From BOG-1155 sp963717985 (lineage in GTDB: Bacteria > Desulfobacterota > Syntrophorhabdia > Syntrophorhabdales > WCHB1-27): a stretch of DNA of 64,000 nucleotides. The stretch lies in NCBI GenBank assembly GCA_963717985.1, contig CAVQYC010000001.1, forward strand, positions 628,930 to 692,929, in the 5' to 3' direction. Below are positions 9,189 to 18,243 of this stretch, in pieces (positions within the stretch are counted from its first letter, which is position 1; each line of letters begins with the position of its first letter). A program made the translations under genes and the position numbers. Under the pieces are notes generated by a model. It searched no databases, was not told the DNA's origin, and saw only the letters and a program-made list of their open reading frames with translations.

Positions 9189-9537
9189 AGACTTCAGCAT
9201 CTTTTTTACGGATAACAAAAAGATTGCGGCCCTTAACCTGAAATGCTTCGGCAAGAACGGACCCACCAACGTGATCTCCTTTTCCTACCTGGAGGGTTTT
9301 CAGTGTGAGATACTGGGAGACCTGATCATTTCGGTGGAAGAAGCGCAAAAAGAGGCCCGGGAGGCGGGTCTGCCTTTCTACGAAAGACTTGTTTCCCTTA
9401 TCATCCACGGGCTGCTCCACGTGCTCGGGTTCGATCATGAAAAGGGCGGCGCAGAGGCACGGCGGATGAGATACAGGGAGCATAAGCTTCTGACTTATGT
9501 GAAAGAACTTCGTGAATATAAACAGATGGTCCTATAG
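9085..9537 (+). CDS. ybeY: endoribonuclease YbeY (rRNA maturation and quality control)
   Basis: 150 residues. The UPF0054 metal motif is seen in HGLLHVLGFDHEKGG (H-x3-H-x5-H). Upstream are the family blocks TNVISFSY and EILGDLIIS. YbeY processes 16S rRNA 3' ends and works with PhoH-type ATPases, fitting the operon. ATG 9085 has AAAGGA seven bases upstream but lies 104 bp inside pgpH, an unusually long overlap. No later start keeps the first beta strand, so I keep it. Confidence 0.92.
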   Translation: MTVLVKTSRGLLRLNKKRLRSITENLLVSLGQQDRDFSIFFTDNKKIAALNLKCFGKNGPTNVISFSYLEGFQCEILGDLIISVEEAQKEAREAGLPFYERLVSLIIHGLLHVLGFDHEKGGAEARRMRYREHKLLTYVKELREYKQMVL

Positions 9538-11029
9538 GCTCGCCTTCCTCGCGGGGGTGCTGCTTGTCTTCTGCCAGCCCCCCGTGTCCCAATTCTACCT
9601 TGCCTACGTCGCCCTCGTCCCCCTCTTCTTCGCGCTCAAGACCGGCAGGGACCGCCTTAATTTTCTCACAGGCTTTACCGCCGGTGTCGTCTCTTACACG
9701 GGCCTCATCTACTGGGTGGTTGTCGCCATGAACACCTTCGGCGGGATAAGCATGCCCTTCAGCGTAGTGACTCTATGCCTTTTTGTGCTCTACCTTTCCC
9801 TCTTCACCGCGTGTTTTGCGTGGCTCATCTCCTTTCTTGACGACCGCCTCCATATCCCCTTCTTCCTCAGCGCCCCCCCTGCCTGGGTACTCCTGGAATA
9901 CCTCAGGGGCGTTCTCCTGTCGGGCTTTCCCTGGTCGTTCCTTGCCCACTCGCAGTACAATTTTCTGCCTCTTATTCAAGTGGTGTCCGTTACAGGCACC
10001 TATTTTCTCTCTTTTCTCATCGTCGGGGTAAACTGTCTGATCTATCACATGCTGGCAAAAAGACACTTTCCTCTTGCCTACGGCTCTTTCATCGTCTGCC
10101 TGTGTGCCGCCTGCCTGCTCTTCGGTTTCCATCGGTTAGGGGAACAGGTTAAAGGCACGACGAGCGCCTCCATCGTTCAGGGCAATATCTCCCAGGACAT
10201 GAAATTCGATGAGGCCTACAAGGCAGGCATCATCCGGACCTATTCCACCCTCACCCTTAGCCGCTCACGCGCATCCGACCTGGTTATATGGCCGGAAACG
10301 GCAATGCCTTTCATCTTTTTGCAGGACGCGGCCAGCCGTGCCATACGCACCCTCCCCGCGGCCCTCTCGGACCATCTCCTCCTCGGCACCATATCAAGAG
10401 ACAGCCGGGGCAGGTACTACAACACGGCATACGTGATCGGGAGGAGAGGGGAGATCGTCGCAGACTACCGCAAGAACCACCTTGTGCCTTTCGGCGAATA
10501 TACGCCGTTGGCCGACTATTTACCTTTCCTTTCGCAGATCAGTGTCGCCGCGGGCGATTTCTTTCCCGGGCCCTCCCATGATCCCATGATAACCGATGTC
10601 GGAAAAATCGGCATGCTCGTGTGCTACGAAGGCGTCTTCCCCTCCATCACGAACGACACGGTAAGAAGGGGCGCAGAGGTGCTGGTCAACATCACGAACG
10701 ACGCGTGGTTCGGCAAGTCGTCGGCGCCTTACCAGCACTTCGCATCCTATGTCTTCAGGGCCATAGAGACGGACCGCTACGTGCTGCGGGCGGCAAACAC
10801 GGGTATCAGCGCGATCATTGACCCGCGGGGGCGCACATGCGCAAAGACGGGTATCTTTAAGGAGGAGGTGCTGAACGGTTTTTTCAGCCTCAGGAAAGGA
10901 GAAACTCCTTACGTGAGGTATGGAGACTGGTTCGTGCTCTGCTGCTTCCTGTTCCTCGCGATAGCGGCGCTGGCGCGCCTGTGGCGGCCGGGCGCCTACC
11001 CTATTCTTTCCAGTCGAAGAATTCTTTGA
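9512..11029 (+). CDS. lnt: apolipoprotein N-acyltransferase
   Basis: 505 residues of the Lnt family, the inner-membrane enzyme that adds the third acyl chain to lipoproteins. An N-terminal block of about six to seven membrane helices (10-200) precedes the nitrilase-like periplasmic domain with its catalytic triad: Glu in IWPETAMPF, Lys in YRKNHLVPFGE, Cys in LVCYEGVFP. A last membrane helix is near 478-495. It starts at GTG 9512 inside the end of ybeY. Its 3' end overlaps convergent dnaJ by 29 bp. Several lipoproteins in this window would be its substrates. Confidence 0.94.
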   Translation: MNINRWSYRLAFLAGVLLVFCQPPVSQFYLAYVALVPLFFALKTGRDRLNFLTGFTAGVVSYTGLIYWVVVAMNTFGGISMPFSVVTLCLFVLYLSLFTACFAWLISFLDDRLHIPFFLSAPPAWVLLEYLRGVLLSGFPWSFLAHSQYNFLPLIQVVSVTGTYFLSFLIVGVNCLIYHMLAKRHFPLAYGSFIVCLCAACLLFGFHRLGEQVKGTTSASIVQGNISQDMKFDEAYKAGIIRTYSTLTLSRSRASDLVIWPETAMPFIFLQDAASRAIRTLPAALSDHLLLGTISRDSRGRYYNTAYVIGRRGEIVADYRKNHLVPFGEYTPLADYLPFLSQISVAAGDFFPGPSHDPMITDVGKIGMLVCYEGVFPSITNDTVRRGAEVLVNITNDAWFGKSSAPYQHFASYVFRAIETDRYVLRAANTGISAIIDPRGRTCAKTGIFKEEVLNGFFSLRKGETPYVRYGDWFVLCCFLFLAIAALARLWRPGAYPILSSRRIL

Positions 11030-12101
11030 ACTTCTCTTTGAACCCCGCCGGTCGAGACGAGCCTCCGTTCTGCCGCAATTCCCTGGAGAGCTGTTCGAGC
11101 AGGTCCCGCTGCCTGTCGGTCACCGTCTTCGGGACCGCTATATGGAGATGGACAAACTGGTCGCCCCTTCCATATCCGTTGGTCTTCGGTACGCCGAGGC
11201 CCTTCAGCCGGAACACTTTTTCCGCAGGCGTGCCCGGAGGGATCTTCAGGTTGAGCTCTCCCCCAAGGACAGGCGCCGTGATGTCTCCACCCAGGCAGAG
11301 CGTCGGGAAATCGACCTCGGTGTGCACGTAAATATCATCACCCTCGCGCTCGAATATCGGATGCTCCCGCACCTTCAGTACTACGTAGAGGTCGCCCGCC
11401 ACTGAATCATGCGGGCCCTGAGCCCCCTCACCCCTCATTTTCAGGCGGGTGCCCGTATCGACGCCGGGAGGGACATTGATCTTTAAGGTCTTTTTTGCCC
11501 TGACAAATCCCTTGCCTTTGCAGGTCTTGCACGGGTCCTTGATGAAATAGCCCTCACCGCCGCATTGCTCACAGGTCCTATTGATGGTGAAAAAGCCCTG
11601 AGTGAACCTTACCTGTCCTCTCCCGTTACATCCCTTGCACACAATCGGCTGAAATCCCGGCTCGATCCTCGACCCCTTGCAGGAAGAACACTTCACGTCG
11701 TAGGGGATTTCTATGTTTTTCTCAACCCCGAAGACCGCCTCTTCAAACTCTATCTCAAGATTATAGCGGAGGTCTTCTCCCTTCCGGGTCCTCCTTCGCT
11801 GCGTGTTTCCAAAGAAGTCGTTGAAAAGATCGCCGAATATGTCGTCGAAATTCCGGGTAAAGCCGAAGTCGTACGCGCCGGATTGGTCCGTGGCGCCGAA
11901 GCGGTCAAAGCCGGCCCGCTTTTCCGGGTCGCCCAGCACTTGATAGGCCTGATTTATTTCCTTGAATTTTTCTTCTGCTTCCCGGTCACCCGGGTTGCGA
12001 TCGGGGTGGTAGGTGAGGGCGAGCTTCCTATAAGCCTTTTTTATCTCCTCATCGGTTGCGCCATCGGCAACGCCCAGTATTTCGTAATAATTTTTTACCA
12101 T
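11001..12101 (-). CDS. dnaJ: chaperone DnaJ
   Basis: 366 residues. J domain at 1-70 with HPD (YHPDRN), Gly/Phe-rich linker, then the zinc-binding region with four Cys pairs (CSSCKGSR, CKGCNGRG, CEQCGGEG, CKTCKGKG; the first deviates from CxxCxGxG) and the C-terminal substrate-binding domains. It is the third gene of hrcA-grpE-dnaJ, 14 bp after grpE. dnaK, usually between grpE and dnaJ, is not here. Confidence 0.97.
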   Translation of the reverse strand: MVKNYYEILGVADGATDEEIKKAYRKLALTYHPDRNPGDREAEEKFKEINQAYQVLGDPEKRAGFDRFGATDQSGAYDFGFTRNFDDIFGDLFNDFFGNTQRRRTRKGEDLRYNLEIEFEEAVFGVEKNIEIPYDVKCSSCKGSRIEPGFQPIVCKGCNGRGQVRFTQGFFTINRTCEQCGGEGYFIKDPCKTCKGKGFVRAKKTLKINVPPGVDTGTRLKMRGEGAQGPHDSVAGDLYVVLKVREHPIFEREGDDIYVHTEVDFPTLCLGGDITAPVLGGELNLKIPPGTPAEKVFRLKGLGVPKTNGYGRGDQFVHLHIAVPKTVTDRQRDLLEQLSRELRQNGGSSRPAGFKEKFKEFFDWKE

Positions 12102-12115
12102 GTCGGTGCAGTAGT

Positions 12116-12712
12116 CTACACCGTTTCAGGCTTCTTCGCAACGGATACCATGGAAGGCCTCAGCAGTCTCCCATCCATCACGTACCCCTTCTGGAACTCA
12201 CCCACGACGGTTCCCGGCTCGACCCCGTTCTTTTCTTCCTGATAGATCGCTTCATGCAGGTTCGGATCGAAGGTTCGACCCAAGGCTTCAACCCTGGTCA
12301 CGTCGGATTTCTCCAGCACCTTAAGGAATCCATTCAAGGTGAGCGCAACACCTTCCGCGATGCTCTTTGCCTCTTCCGTCTTTCCCGCGTGTTCTATCGC
12401 CCTTTCCAGGTTATCGATTACCGGCAGCAGTTCTTTGATCAGCGTTTCATTCCCGAATCTGAGGACGTCCTGTTTCTCTCTTGCCTTCATCTTCTTGAAA
12501 TTCTCAAATTCCGCCTGCTGGTAAAGCATCTTTTCTTTGAGCTCCTCTATCTGTTTTTCCTTCTCCGCGAGGGAAACATTTAGTTCCTCGACAATATCTT
12601 CCTTTTTTTTCTTCTTCTGTTCCTCGTGTTCGGGCTCCCGATGCTCTTCCTTCTTGCCCTTCCCGTGCTCTCCGCCCACGTTTCCGTGCTTTTCCTTCTC
12701 TTTCTCGTTCAT
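12116..12712 (-). CDS. grpE: nucleotide exchange factor GrpE
   Basis: 198 residues. A highly charged, lysine/glutamate-rich N-terminal tail leads into the long dimerising coiled coil (about 45-110) and the beta domain with VGEFQKGYVMDGRLLRPSMVSVAK, the usual C-terminal signature (shown in part). It releases ADP from DnaK. The frame is open upstream into hrcA, but ATG 12712 with GAGGCTGGAG just before it gives the normal start, 8 bp after the hrcA stop. Confidence 0.95.
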   Translation of the reverse strand: MNEKEKEKHGNVGGEHGKGKKEEHREPEHEEQKKKKKEDIVEELNVSLAEKEKQIEELKEKMLYQQAEFENFKKMKAREKQDVLRFGNETLIKELLPVIDNLERAIEHAGKTEEAKSIAEGVALTLNGFLKVLEKSDVTRVEALGRTFDPNLHEAIYQEEKNGVEPGTVVGEFQKGYVMDGRLLRPSMVSVAKKPETV

Positions 12713-12720
12713 CTCCAGCC

Positions 12721-13752
12721 TCACATTATCCTGAGCAGGTCGGTCACCGCCTGAGCCGTATAATGCACTATGGGTATTATTCTTGAATAATTCATACGAA
12801 GGGGGCCTATCACACCCAGCACCCCGTGATGCGTCCGGTCGATCTGGTAGCACGACGTGATAATACTCATGTCCCTCATTTCCTTCACTTCGGTTTCTGC
12901 GCCTATGATCACATTGATTCCTTCCTGCTCCATGCTCCTGTCAAGCAGTTTCAGCAATTTTTCCTTTCTTTCAAAAGCATGGAAAAGCTCCCTCAACCTG
13001 TTGATATCGGAGAGTTCAGGCACACCGATGAACCTGGATGTCCCCTCAAGATAGACTTCCCTCTCTTCTTCCCTGTTCATGATCTCCTCGAGGACGTCCA
13101 TAATTTTGTCCATGAGGGATTGAAACGCCTCTCTGTCTTTCGCCATATCTTCAAATATGCTTTTCCTCAGAGAATAAAAAGGCAGGCCCTCGCACCTTTC
13201 GTTCATGTATCCCTTCATGCCGTGCAGCAGCTCCTGAGAAAATTCTTCCTCGGTAGTGACAAGCCTGGTGTGGACCATGCCCGAGGAGGTCACGAATACC
13301 GCGAGAATAGTCGTCTTGGACAGCTTGACGAATTCGACTTCTTTGAAGAGCATGAAATCCACTTTGGGCTCCACCACGATACCCGTATAGTTGCACAGGT
13401 TGGCGAGCGCCCGCGAGGCATCTCCCATAATCTCCTCGACATGGGAATAGCGATGACTCGTAAGGCCCTCCAGCACATGGAGATCCCGTTTTCCGAGAGA
13501 GCGGGGTACCAGCAGGCTGTTCACGTAATATCTGAACGCCTTTCCCGTCGGCACCCTGCCGGCGACCACATGGGGCTTGTAGAGAAACCCCTGCTCCTCC
13601 AGATCCACCATGACGTTCCTGATGGTGGCTGAGCTCCACTTGTTGCTGATCAGCTTCGACAACGTCCTCGACCCCACCGGCTCGGCCGAGGCGATGTAGC
13701 TGGTCATAATCGCCTCCAGGACCTTTTTTTCTCTCTCGGTCAATGTTTCCAT
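12721..13752 (-). CDS. hrcA: heat-inducible transcription repressor HrcA
   Basis: 343 residues. An N-terminal winged helix (EREKKVLEAIMTSYI, then GSRTLSKLI) is followed by the GAF-like and insert domains of HrcA. The family represses chaperone operons by binding the CIRCE inverted repeat, with GroE as its thermometer. It is first in the hrcA-grpE-dnaJ operon. No CIRCE-type repeat (TTAGCACTC-N9-GAGTGCTAA) is visible in its own upstream region, so autoregulation through CIRCE is not supported here. Confidence 0.95.
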   Translation of the reverse strand: METLTEREKKVLEAIMTSYIASAEPVGSRTLSKLISNKWSSATIRNVMVDLEEQGFLYKPHVVAGRVPTGKAFRYYVNSLLVPRSLGKRDLHVLEGLTSHRYSHVEEIMGDASRALANLCNYTGIVVEPKVDFMLFKEVEFVKLSKTTILAVFVTSSGMVHTRLVTTEEEFSQELLHGMKGYMNERCEGLPFYSLRKSIFEDMAKDREAFQSLMDKIMDVLEEIMNREEEREVYLEGTSRFIGVPELSDINRLRELFHAFERKEKLLKLLDRSMEQEGINVIIGAETEVKEMRDMSIITSCYQIDRTHHGVLGVIGPLRMNYSRIIPIVHYTAQAVTDLLRIM

Positions 13753-13768
13753 GGCATATCCACACTAT

Positions 13769-13797
13769 AAGTTAATGATATCGTCCTTCTTTGTCAA
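13769..13797 (-). promoter_or_regulatory. promoter of hrcA-grpE-dnaJ
   Basis: On the minus strand TTGACA (13792-13797) is followed after 17 bp by TAACTT (13769-13774). The hrcA start is 17 bp further on. No CIRCE operator overlaps it. Confidence 0.55.
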
Positions 13798-13915
13798 GGA
13801 ATCCAAGCCCTCCCGGCCGGTTGCGGACTCGAGGCGGCCCCACGGCCGTCCGCAACCGGCGGCCATCGACCTTTCCCCTATTCTATGGGTATCCTTACTA
13901 TTATGGTAGTGCTGC

Positions 13916-14923
13916 TTATGTTGCCGTTTCTACCGCGTCCGGCAGCCGCTTGAGCAGTTCCAGCGCACGGTACGCGTCTGCTTCGCTCAATGTGCCGAGG
14001 CCGCAGGCCGTCGTGACAATCATCGCCTGTTCGGGGGCGCTCCCCGCTTCAGACAAATGCCCTTCCAATGAGTGCCACAAACGGGCAAGGTCGGCAAGGC
14101 TTACCTCATGCAATGCCTCGCCGGAAGACGGCACGATTCCAGGAGCTATCATGCCTCCCCTTGCAAGAAACGCTGAAAGGTCCCGGTGGAAATAGAAGAG
14201 GGTTTCCATAAAATTGAAGGCATCGTAGTTGATGATATCCACCCCTGTGCGGAGGAGCACGGACCAATCCGTATTACCGCAGCAGTGGATGCCGACATGC
14301 GCATCCAGTCCTTCTCTCACTTCATCAAACATGGAGGTGACCACTGGTGCGGAAACCGATACGAAAGCAGAGCCGAAGGAGACTAATGCAGGCTCGTCGA
14401 AAAATAACAGTACCTCTTTGTCGGGACAGACACGCTTTATCGCCTTGATCATCCACGCCGCTTTCATGTGGAGCGCTTTCTTGATGATATCGAAATACGC
14501 GCTGTCGTAAATGATGGGCTTGCCGTTCTCGTCCTTCAGCCCGATTCCGAGGGTGAAAGGCCCGGTCAACTGGCCCTTGACGTACCTGATCTTATCCGCC
14601 ATCTGCGGCAGTCTTTCGAGAAGCGCATAGAAACCGGGCGCCGCCTGTTCCGATATGCCAAAAGCATCGACGTCATCGTTGTACACCTCTTCATAAAACC
14701 GCTCTATGCCCTCGGTTTTTCTGGTATCCACGTAGACGGCAGCGCCAACGGGATCGACCACGAGGGCGGGCGTGCGCTCCAGATACTGGACGTACATGTC
14801 TTCATAAAACGAGCGTCGCGGCAACTGGGGCCAGAAGGGGATTTCGGGGCAGCAGGCCATGACTGCGTCAATAGCCCGCTCTGCTTCGACAAAAGGGAGA
14901 CTGCCGATACTCGTTACCAGCAT
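13916..14923 (-). CDS. MetE-like (cobalamin-independent methionine synthase C-domain-type) protein
   Basis: 335 residues, corresponding only to the catalytic barrel of MetE/UroD-like proteins. Likely zinc ligands are in HCCGNTDW and in the C-terminal TTACGLG; LFFDEPAL is the family's DEP strand. At this length it is a core-MetE-type protein, a group implicated in methyl transfer to homocysteine from a corrinoid protein or other donor rather than folate. The substrate cannot be decided from sequence. It is monocistronic, with about 160 bp to the hrcA start. Confidence 0.72.
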   Translation of the reverse strand: MLVTSIGSLPFVEAERAIDAVMACCPEIPFWPQLPRRSFYEDMYVQYLERTPALVVDPVGAAVYVDTRKTEGIERFYEEVYNDDVDAFGISEQAAPGFYALLERLPQMADKIRYVKGQLTGPFTLGIGLKDENGKPIIYDSAYFDIIKKALHMKAAWMIKAIKRVCPDKEVLLFFDEPALVSFGSAFVSVSAPVVTSMFDEVREGLDAHVGIHCCGNTDWSVLLRTGVDIINYDAFNFMETLFYFHRDLSAFLARGGMIAPGIVPSSGEALHEVSLADLARLWHSLEGHLSEAGSAPEQAMIVTTACGLGTLSEADAYRALELLKRLPDAVETAT

Positions 14924-15123
14924 GGCTCATTTCTACCACAAGAGCGGATGGTGAGTCAAACACAGGGAAAATATTTTCTTATTACCGGGGTTGACTAAGC
15001 CGGTGGGATAAATAGTACGTGCGTTTTAGTAGAATTTTGCGAAAAGCCGGAGTAAGACCGGTTTTATGAGTGTCATTTTTGCCTATCTTGGTGTAAACTT
15101 TATCCTTGCCGGACTTCACAGCT

Positions 15124-15954
15124 ATGACGCAGCGTAGAAAAAAGATACCCAAAAGCCTCGTTCTCTCAGGGAACGGCATCAATTGTGAGCTTGAGACGGC
15201 CCACGCAAACCGCCTCGCCGGATTTGACGTGGAGATCGTCCATATCAGCACATTGATGGAGGGGACCAAGAATATCCATGACTATGACTTTCTCAATCTG
15301 CCCGGCGGTTTTCTCGACGGCGACGATCTCGGTGCCGGAAAAGCGCAAGCCGTGAAGTGGAAATACCAGCGGATGAAGGATTCAGAGAACTATTTCATAG
15401 ACGAGCTTTTACGCTTCGTGAGAGATGGAAAGCTGGTCATCGGCATTTGTAATGGGTTCCAACTGCTGACGAAAACAGGTCTTCTCCCGGCTTTGAAGGG
15501 CGACTACCAGAGACAGCAGGTGACCCTCACCTTTAACGAGTCGGGCAGGTTTCAGGACAGGTGGGTATTTCTTAAGGTGGATAAATTTTCTTCTTGCATC
15601 TTTACGAGAGATATAGATAGAATTTACCTTCCCGTGCGACATGGGGAAGGAAAACTTGTTGCCGGGAATGAGAACGACGTTGCAGAGCTTCTGGGAGACG
15701 GTCACGTGGTGATGCAATATTGCGACGAGAATGGTGAAATAAGGGCTGACTTTCCCTACAACCCTAACGGGTCGATTATGTCCGTCGCCGGCCTCTGCGA
15801 CGCTTCGGGGAGGATTTTCGGCCTTATGCCCCATCCCGAAGCGTTCGTTCACTACACGCAGCATCCCCACTGGTCCCGGGAAGAACTCCCCGTGGAGGGG
15901 GACGGATTGAAGATATTCAGGAATGCCTATAGGTATATTCTGGATCGAACATAG
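15124..15954 (+). CDS. purQ: phosphoribosylformylglycinamidine synthase, glutaminase subunit
   Basis: 276 residues from ATG 15124; a TTG at 15106 is also possible. Class I glutamine amidotransferase: the nucleophile is Cys109 in VIGICNGFQLL and the His/Glu pair is in GLMPHPEAF. The start resembles the C-terminal part of large PurL (SGNGINCELE), as in the long PurQ of deltaproteobacteria. It supplies ammonia for conversion of FGAR to FGAM in purine synthesis. No purL or purS is adjacent. Confidence 0.9.
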   Translation: MTQRRKKIPKSLVLSGNGINCELETAHANRLAGFDVEIVHISTLMEGTKNIHDYDFLNLPGGFLDGDDLGAGKAQAVKWKYQRMKDSENYFIDELLRFVRDGKLVIGICNGFQLLTKTGLLPALKGDYQRQQVTLTFNESGRFQDRWVFLKVDKFSSCIFTRDIDRIYLPVRHGEGKLVAGNENDVAELLGDGHVVMQYCDENGEIRADFPYNPNGSIMSVAGLCDASGRIFGLMPHPEAFVHYTQHPHWSREELPVEGDGLKIFRNAYRYILDRT

Positions 15955-15973
15955 CTTCTCTTTGAGGGGAAGG

Positions 15974-16051
15974 CCGGTGGCCACCCAGCAAGGAAATATG
16001 GAGTTGGGTAACCCGCCTATGCCCTGTGCGAAGCGGGTCGTGGCTTGCCGG
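15974..16051 (+). ncRNA. candidate folded leader RNA (three-way junction) upstream of the IHF/HU gene
   Basis: The sequence pairs into a tight three-way junction. P1 pairs 15974-15984 with 16040-16051 (11 bp including GU pairs, one bulged C). P2 pairs 15985-15989 with 16003-16007. P3 pairs 16011-16016 with 16033-16038, a perfect ACCCGC/GCGGGT. Only a few bases separate the helices. A further GGGGC/GCCCC hairpin follows near 16055-16072, just before the ribosome-binding site. It matches no riboswitch class I can recall; a terminator for purQ is unlikely because no U-tract follows. Confidence 0.4.
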
Positions 16052-16104
16052 TGGAGGGGGCGACGCTAGCCCCAGTAATTGATAGGTGGCGGAGGAGGCC
16101 CCTT

Positions 16105-16386
16105 ATGAACAAGATAGATATAGTCAATCAGCTTTCAGAGCAAATAAACCTTAACCAGAAGATAGCGAAGGTCGTCGTCGATACTATTATCGATACCATA
16201 AAAACGGCGATCATCAATGGTGAAAGGGTTGAAATAAGGGGTTTCGGAAGCTTTTCGCTGAGGTCTTACAAGCCTTACAAGGGAAGGAACCCGAAGAACG
16301 GCGAAATAGTTGAGGTGCCGGAAAAAAAATTACCCTATTTTAAGGTCGGAAAGGAATTAAAGGAAACGATCTGGAAAGAGGGTTAG
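16105..16386 (+). CDS. ihfB: integration host factor / HU family DNA-binding protein (IHF beta-like)
   Basis: 93 residues. The HU/IHF fold is complete: helices at the N-terminus, the VEIRGFGSFSLR strand, then the DNA-intercalating arm with GRNPKNGE and a C-terminal KVGKELKE helix. The RGFGSFSL and RNPK blocks are closest to IHF beta. It bends DNA in replication, recombination and transcription. ATG 16105 follows GGAGGAGG; a longer frame upstream runs through the folded leader and is not used. The stop overlaps that of the convergent deacetylase gene. Confidence 0.88.
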   Translation: MNKIDIVNQLSEQINLNQKIAKVVVDTIIDTIKTAIINGERVEIRGFGSFSLRSYKPYKGRNPKNGEIVEVPEKKLPYFKVGKELKETIWKEG

Positions 16387-17417
16387 AATTCCCCCCAGTA
16401 CGGCTTTACCGCCTTTTTTACCTTTGAGACGATCTGTGCCGCCGCGTCAGATTCCCCGTCCTCGTCATCCGCCAGGTAGACGGGCGTCTCCCTCAGCTCC
16501 ATGATGACGGTCCTCACCGAATCGGTAAGGGCGCAAATATCATAACCGCCTTCCAACACCAAAAACACTTTGCCCCCGCACTCGTGGGCTGCCACGTCCA
16601 TAAGCATCCTTGTCATCTTCGCGAAGCCGCGCTCGGTGACCGCCATTCCGCCGAGGGGGTCATTGCGGTGAATGTCGAATCCCGCCGACACAAGCACGAT
16701 CTGCGGTCTGAACAGGCGGCTCACAGGCATAACTATTTCTCTGAAAACATAAAGGTAATCCGCATCATTCATGCCGTAGGCGAGGGGAACATTGATGGTA
16801 TAGCCCTTGCCCTTGCCCTGCCCCGTTTCTTCATACCATCCCGTCCCGGGATAATACGGGTATTGATGGGTCGATATGTAGAGAACCGAGGGGTCTTCAT
16901 AAAAACTATGCTGCGTGCCGTTACCGTGATGGAGGTCAAAGTCCACAATGAGTACGCGCGTGAGCCCGTACTTCTTCTGCAGATACCTCGCTGCGACAGC
17001 AACGTTGTTGAAGATGCAGAAACCCATGGCCCTTCCCGCTTCGGCGTGATGACCCGGTGGCCTCACAAGGGCAAACCCGTTGTCGATTTCCCCCGATAGG
17101 GCTGCATCGGCAAGCTGGAGCAGGCCCCCGACCGCCATACATGCCGCGTCGTATGATCCGGCTGACGCGACTGTATCGGGATCGAGACGTGTCTGGATCC
17201 TCCCTCTCGTCTCCTCCACCATCGTTATATAGTGTTGTTCATGGACAAGGGCTATTTCGTCCCTGGTCGCGGGTCGGGCAGGCACGTAGACGAGGCCCTC
17301 CCGGTCGATCTCCTCCAGCATCTCGTAAATGCCCCTCAAGCGTCCGGGGTTCTCCGGGTGAAAATCATCCGTTATATGTTCGAGATAGATATCCTCCCTT
17401 ACCAGGCCCACTCTCAT
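16383..17417 (-). CDS. histone deacetylase family protein (AcuC/acetylpolyamine amidohydrolase type)
   Basis: 344 residues from ATG 17417, chosen for the AAGGAGTGG upstream. Zinc-dependent deacetylase fold: LVRPPGHHAEAG with the catalytic His pair, VDFDLHHGNGTQ with the Asp/His zinc ligands, SAGFDIHRNDPLGGM with the third ligand. Bacterial members deacetylate acetyl-lysine proteins, acetylpolyamines or small amides. Two acetyltransferase-domain proteins lie 1-5 kb away (18244-22259), so a role reversing protein acetylation is possible but is only inference. Confidence 0.87.
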   Translation of the reverse strand: MRVGLVREDIYLEHITDDFHPENPGRLRGIYEMLEEIDREGLVYVPARPATRDEIALVHEQHYITMVEETRGRIQTRLDPDTVASAGSYDAACMAVGGLLQLADAALSGEIDNGFALVRPPGHHAEAGRAMGFCIFNNVAVAARYLQKKYGLTRVLIVDFDLHHGNGTQHSFYEDPSVLYISTHQYPYYPGTGWYEETGQGKGKGYTINVPLAYGMNDADYLYVFREIVMPVSRLFRPQIVLVSAGFDIHRNDPLGGMAVTERGFAKMTRMLMDVAAHECGGKVFLVLEGGYDICALTDSVRTVIMELRETPVYLADDEDGESDAAAQIVSKVKKAVKPYWGEF

Positions 17418-17542
17418 GACACCCACTCCTTGCACAATAGTATAGCTGGTTGATATCGAAAAACAAGCACTTCGGACAAACGCATCTATTCCATTTACTT
17501 TCAACGGGATTTTATTACAAACTACATCAAGGGAGGTGCACG

Positions 17543-18058
17543 ATGGATCGAAAACGATGGCTTTTACTATCTCTGATATGCTGCTCTGCGCTCTTTGTGG
17601 TCGGATGCAGCCTCATCCGGTCAGGCAAGGCGAAGAATGATACCGGGCCTGCGGCGCAGCAAGGCACGTCAGCGAAAGGGACCGACGCAGCGAGTTCCGG
17701 GAGCGCAGAGGTTGCGGGCAAGGAAGGAAGGGAGCGGAAGTGGGAGAACTATGCTTCAGACGGAAAAGGAGTAGGCTACTATGTTGAAAGAGCGACTCTT
17801 GCCTACCCATCGAAGACCCTTGTCCGCGCCTGGCGAAGAAGGGTCTTTCCCGTAAATTCGCCCCAAAAGGAGATAATCTCATTTGACGAGATAGACTGCA
17901 ATGAGACAAGGTACCGCTCCTTGGAAATTGAGGGTGTCTACTGGGACGGCAGAACCATGATCTTCAAGGTAATCTCGCCCTGGGTCCGTATTTATGCGGG
18001 TTCACCCGATGAAGTGTTTTATCTCGACGTCTGCAAGGTGGCCAGAGACAACAAGTAG
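17543..18058 (+). CDS. lipoprotein with surface-adhesin-E-like domain
   Basis: 171 residues from ATG 17543, preceded by GGGAGGTG. A signal peptide ends in a lipobox (FVVGC), so it should be lipidated and exported. A low-complexity Ala/Gly/Ser/Thr linker (about 25-65) leads to a beta-rich domain with the pattern YVERATLAYPSKTL...EIDCNETRYRS, resembling the surface-adhesin protein E domain found in many lipoproteins. The function of that domain outside Haemophilus protein E is unknown. Confidence 0.68.
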   Translation: MDRKRWLLLSLICCSALFVVGCSLIRSGKAKNDTGPAAQQGTSAKGTDAASSGSAEVAGKEGRERKWENYASDGKGVGYYVERATLAYPSKTLVRAWRRRVFPVNSPQKEIISFDEIDCNETRYRSLEIEGVYWDGRTMIFKVISPWVRIYAGSPDEVFYLDVCKVARDNK

Positions 18059-18243
18059 ACCCCGCTGCCGCCCCCTCTCCGGCGCTACTGAAGGAGGTGC
18101 GCCCGCAATTGCAAAGGCCGGATCTTTTACAGGTCCTTACCTCTATTGGCTGTAATGCCTTTTTGCATACCTTTCGCTCCATGCGTAATCTATGTATAAT
18201 GATAGGAGAAAAGGAGAGGCATTACGAGCCCCGTCGATAAGGA

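Noticed and set aside
13753..13915. CIRCE element before hrcA
   Set aside because: Looked for TTAGCACTC/GAGTGCTAA; not found in the gap.
15974..16051. Assignment as 6S RNA, SRP RNA or c-di-GMP riboswitch
   Set aside because: Conserved nucleotides of these RNAs are absent despite the strong fold.
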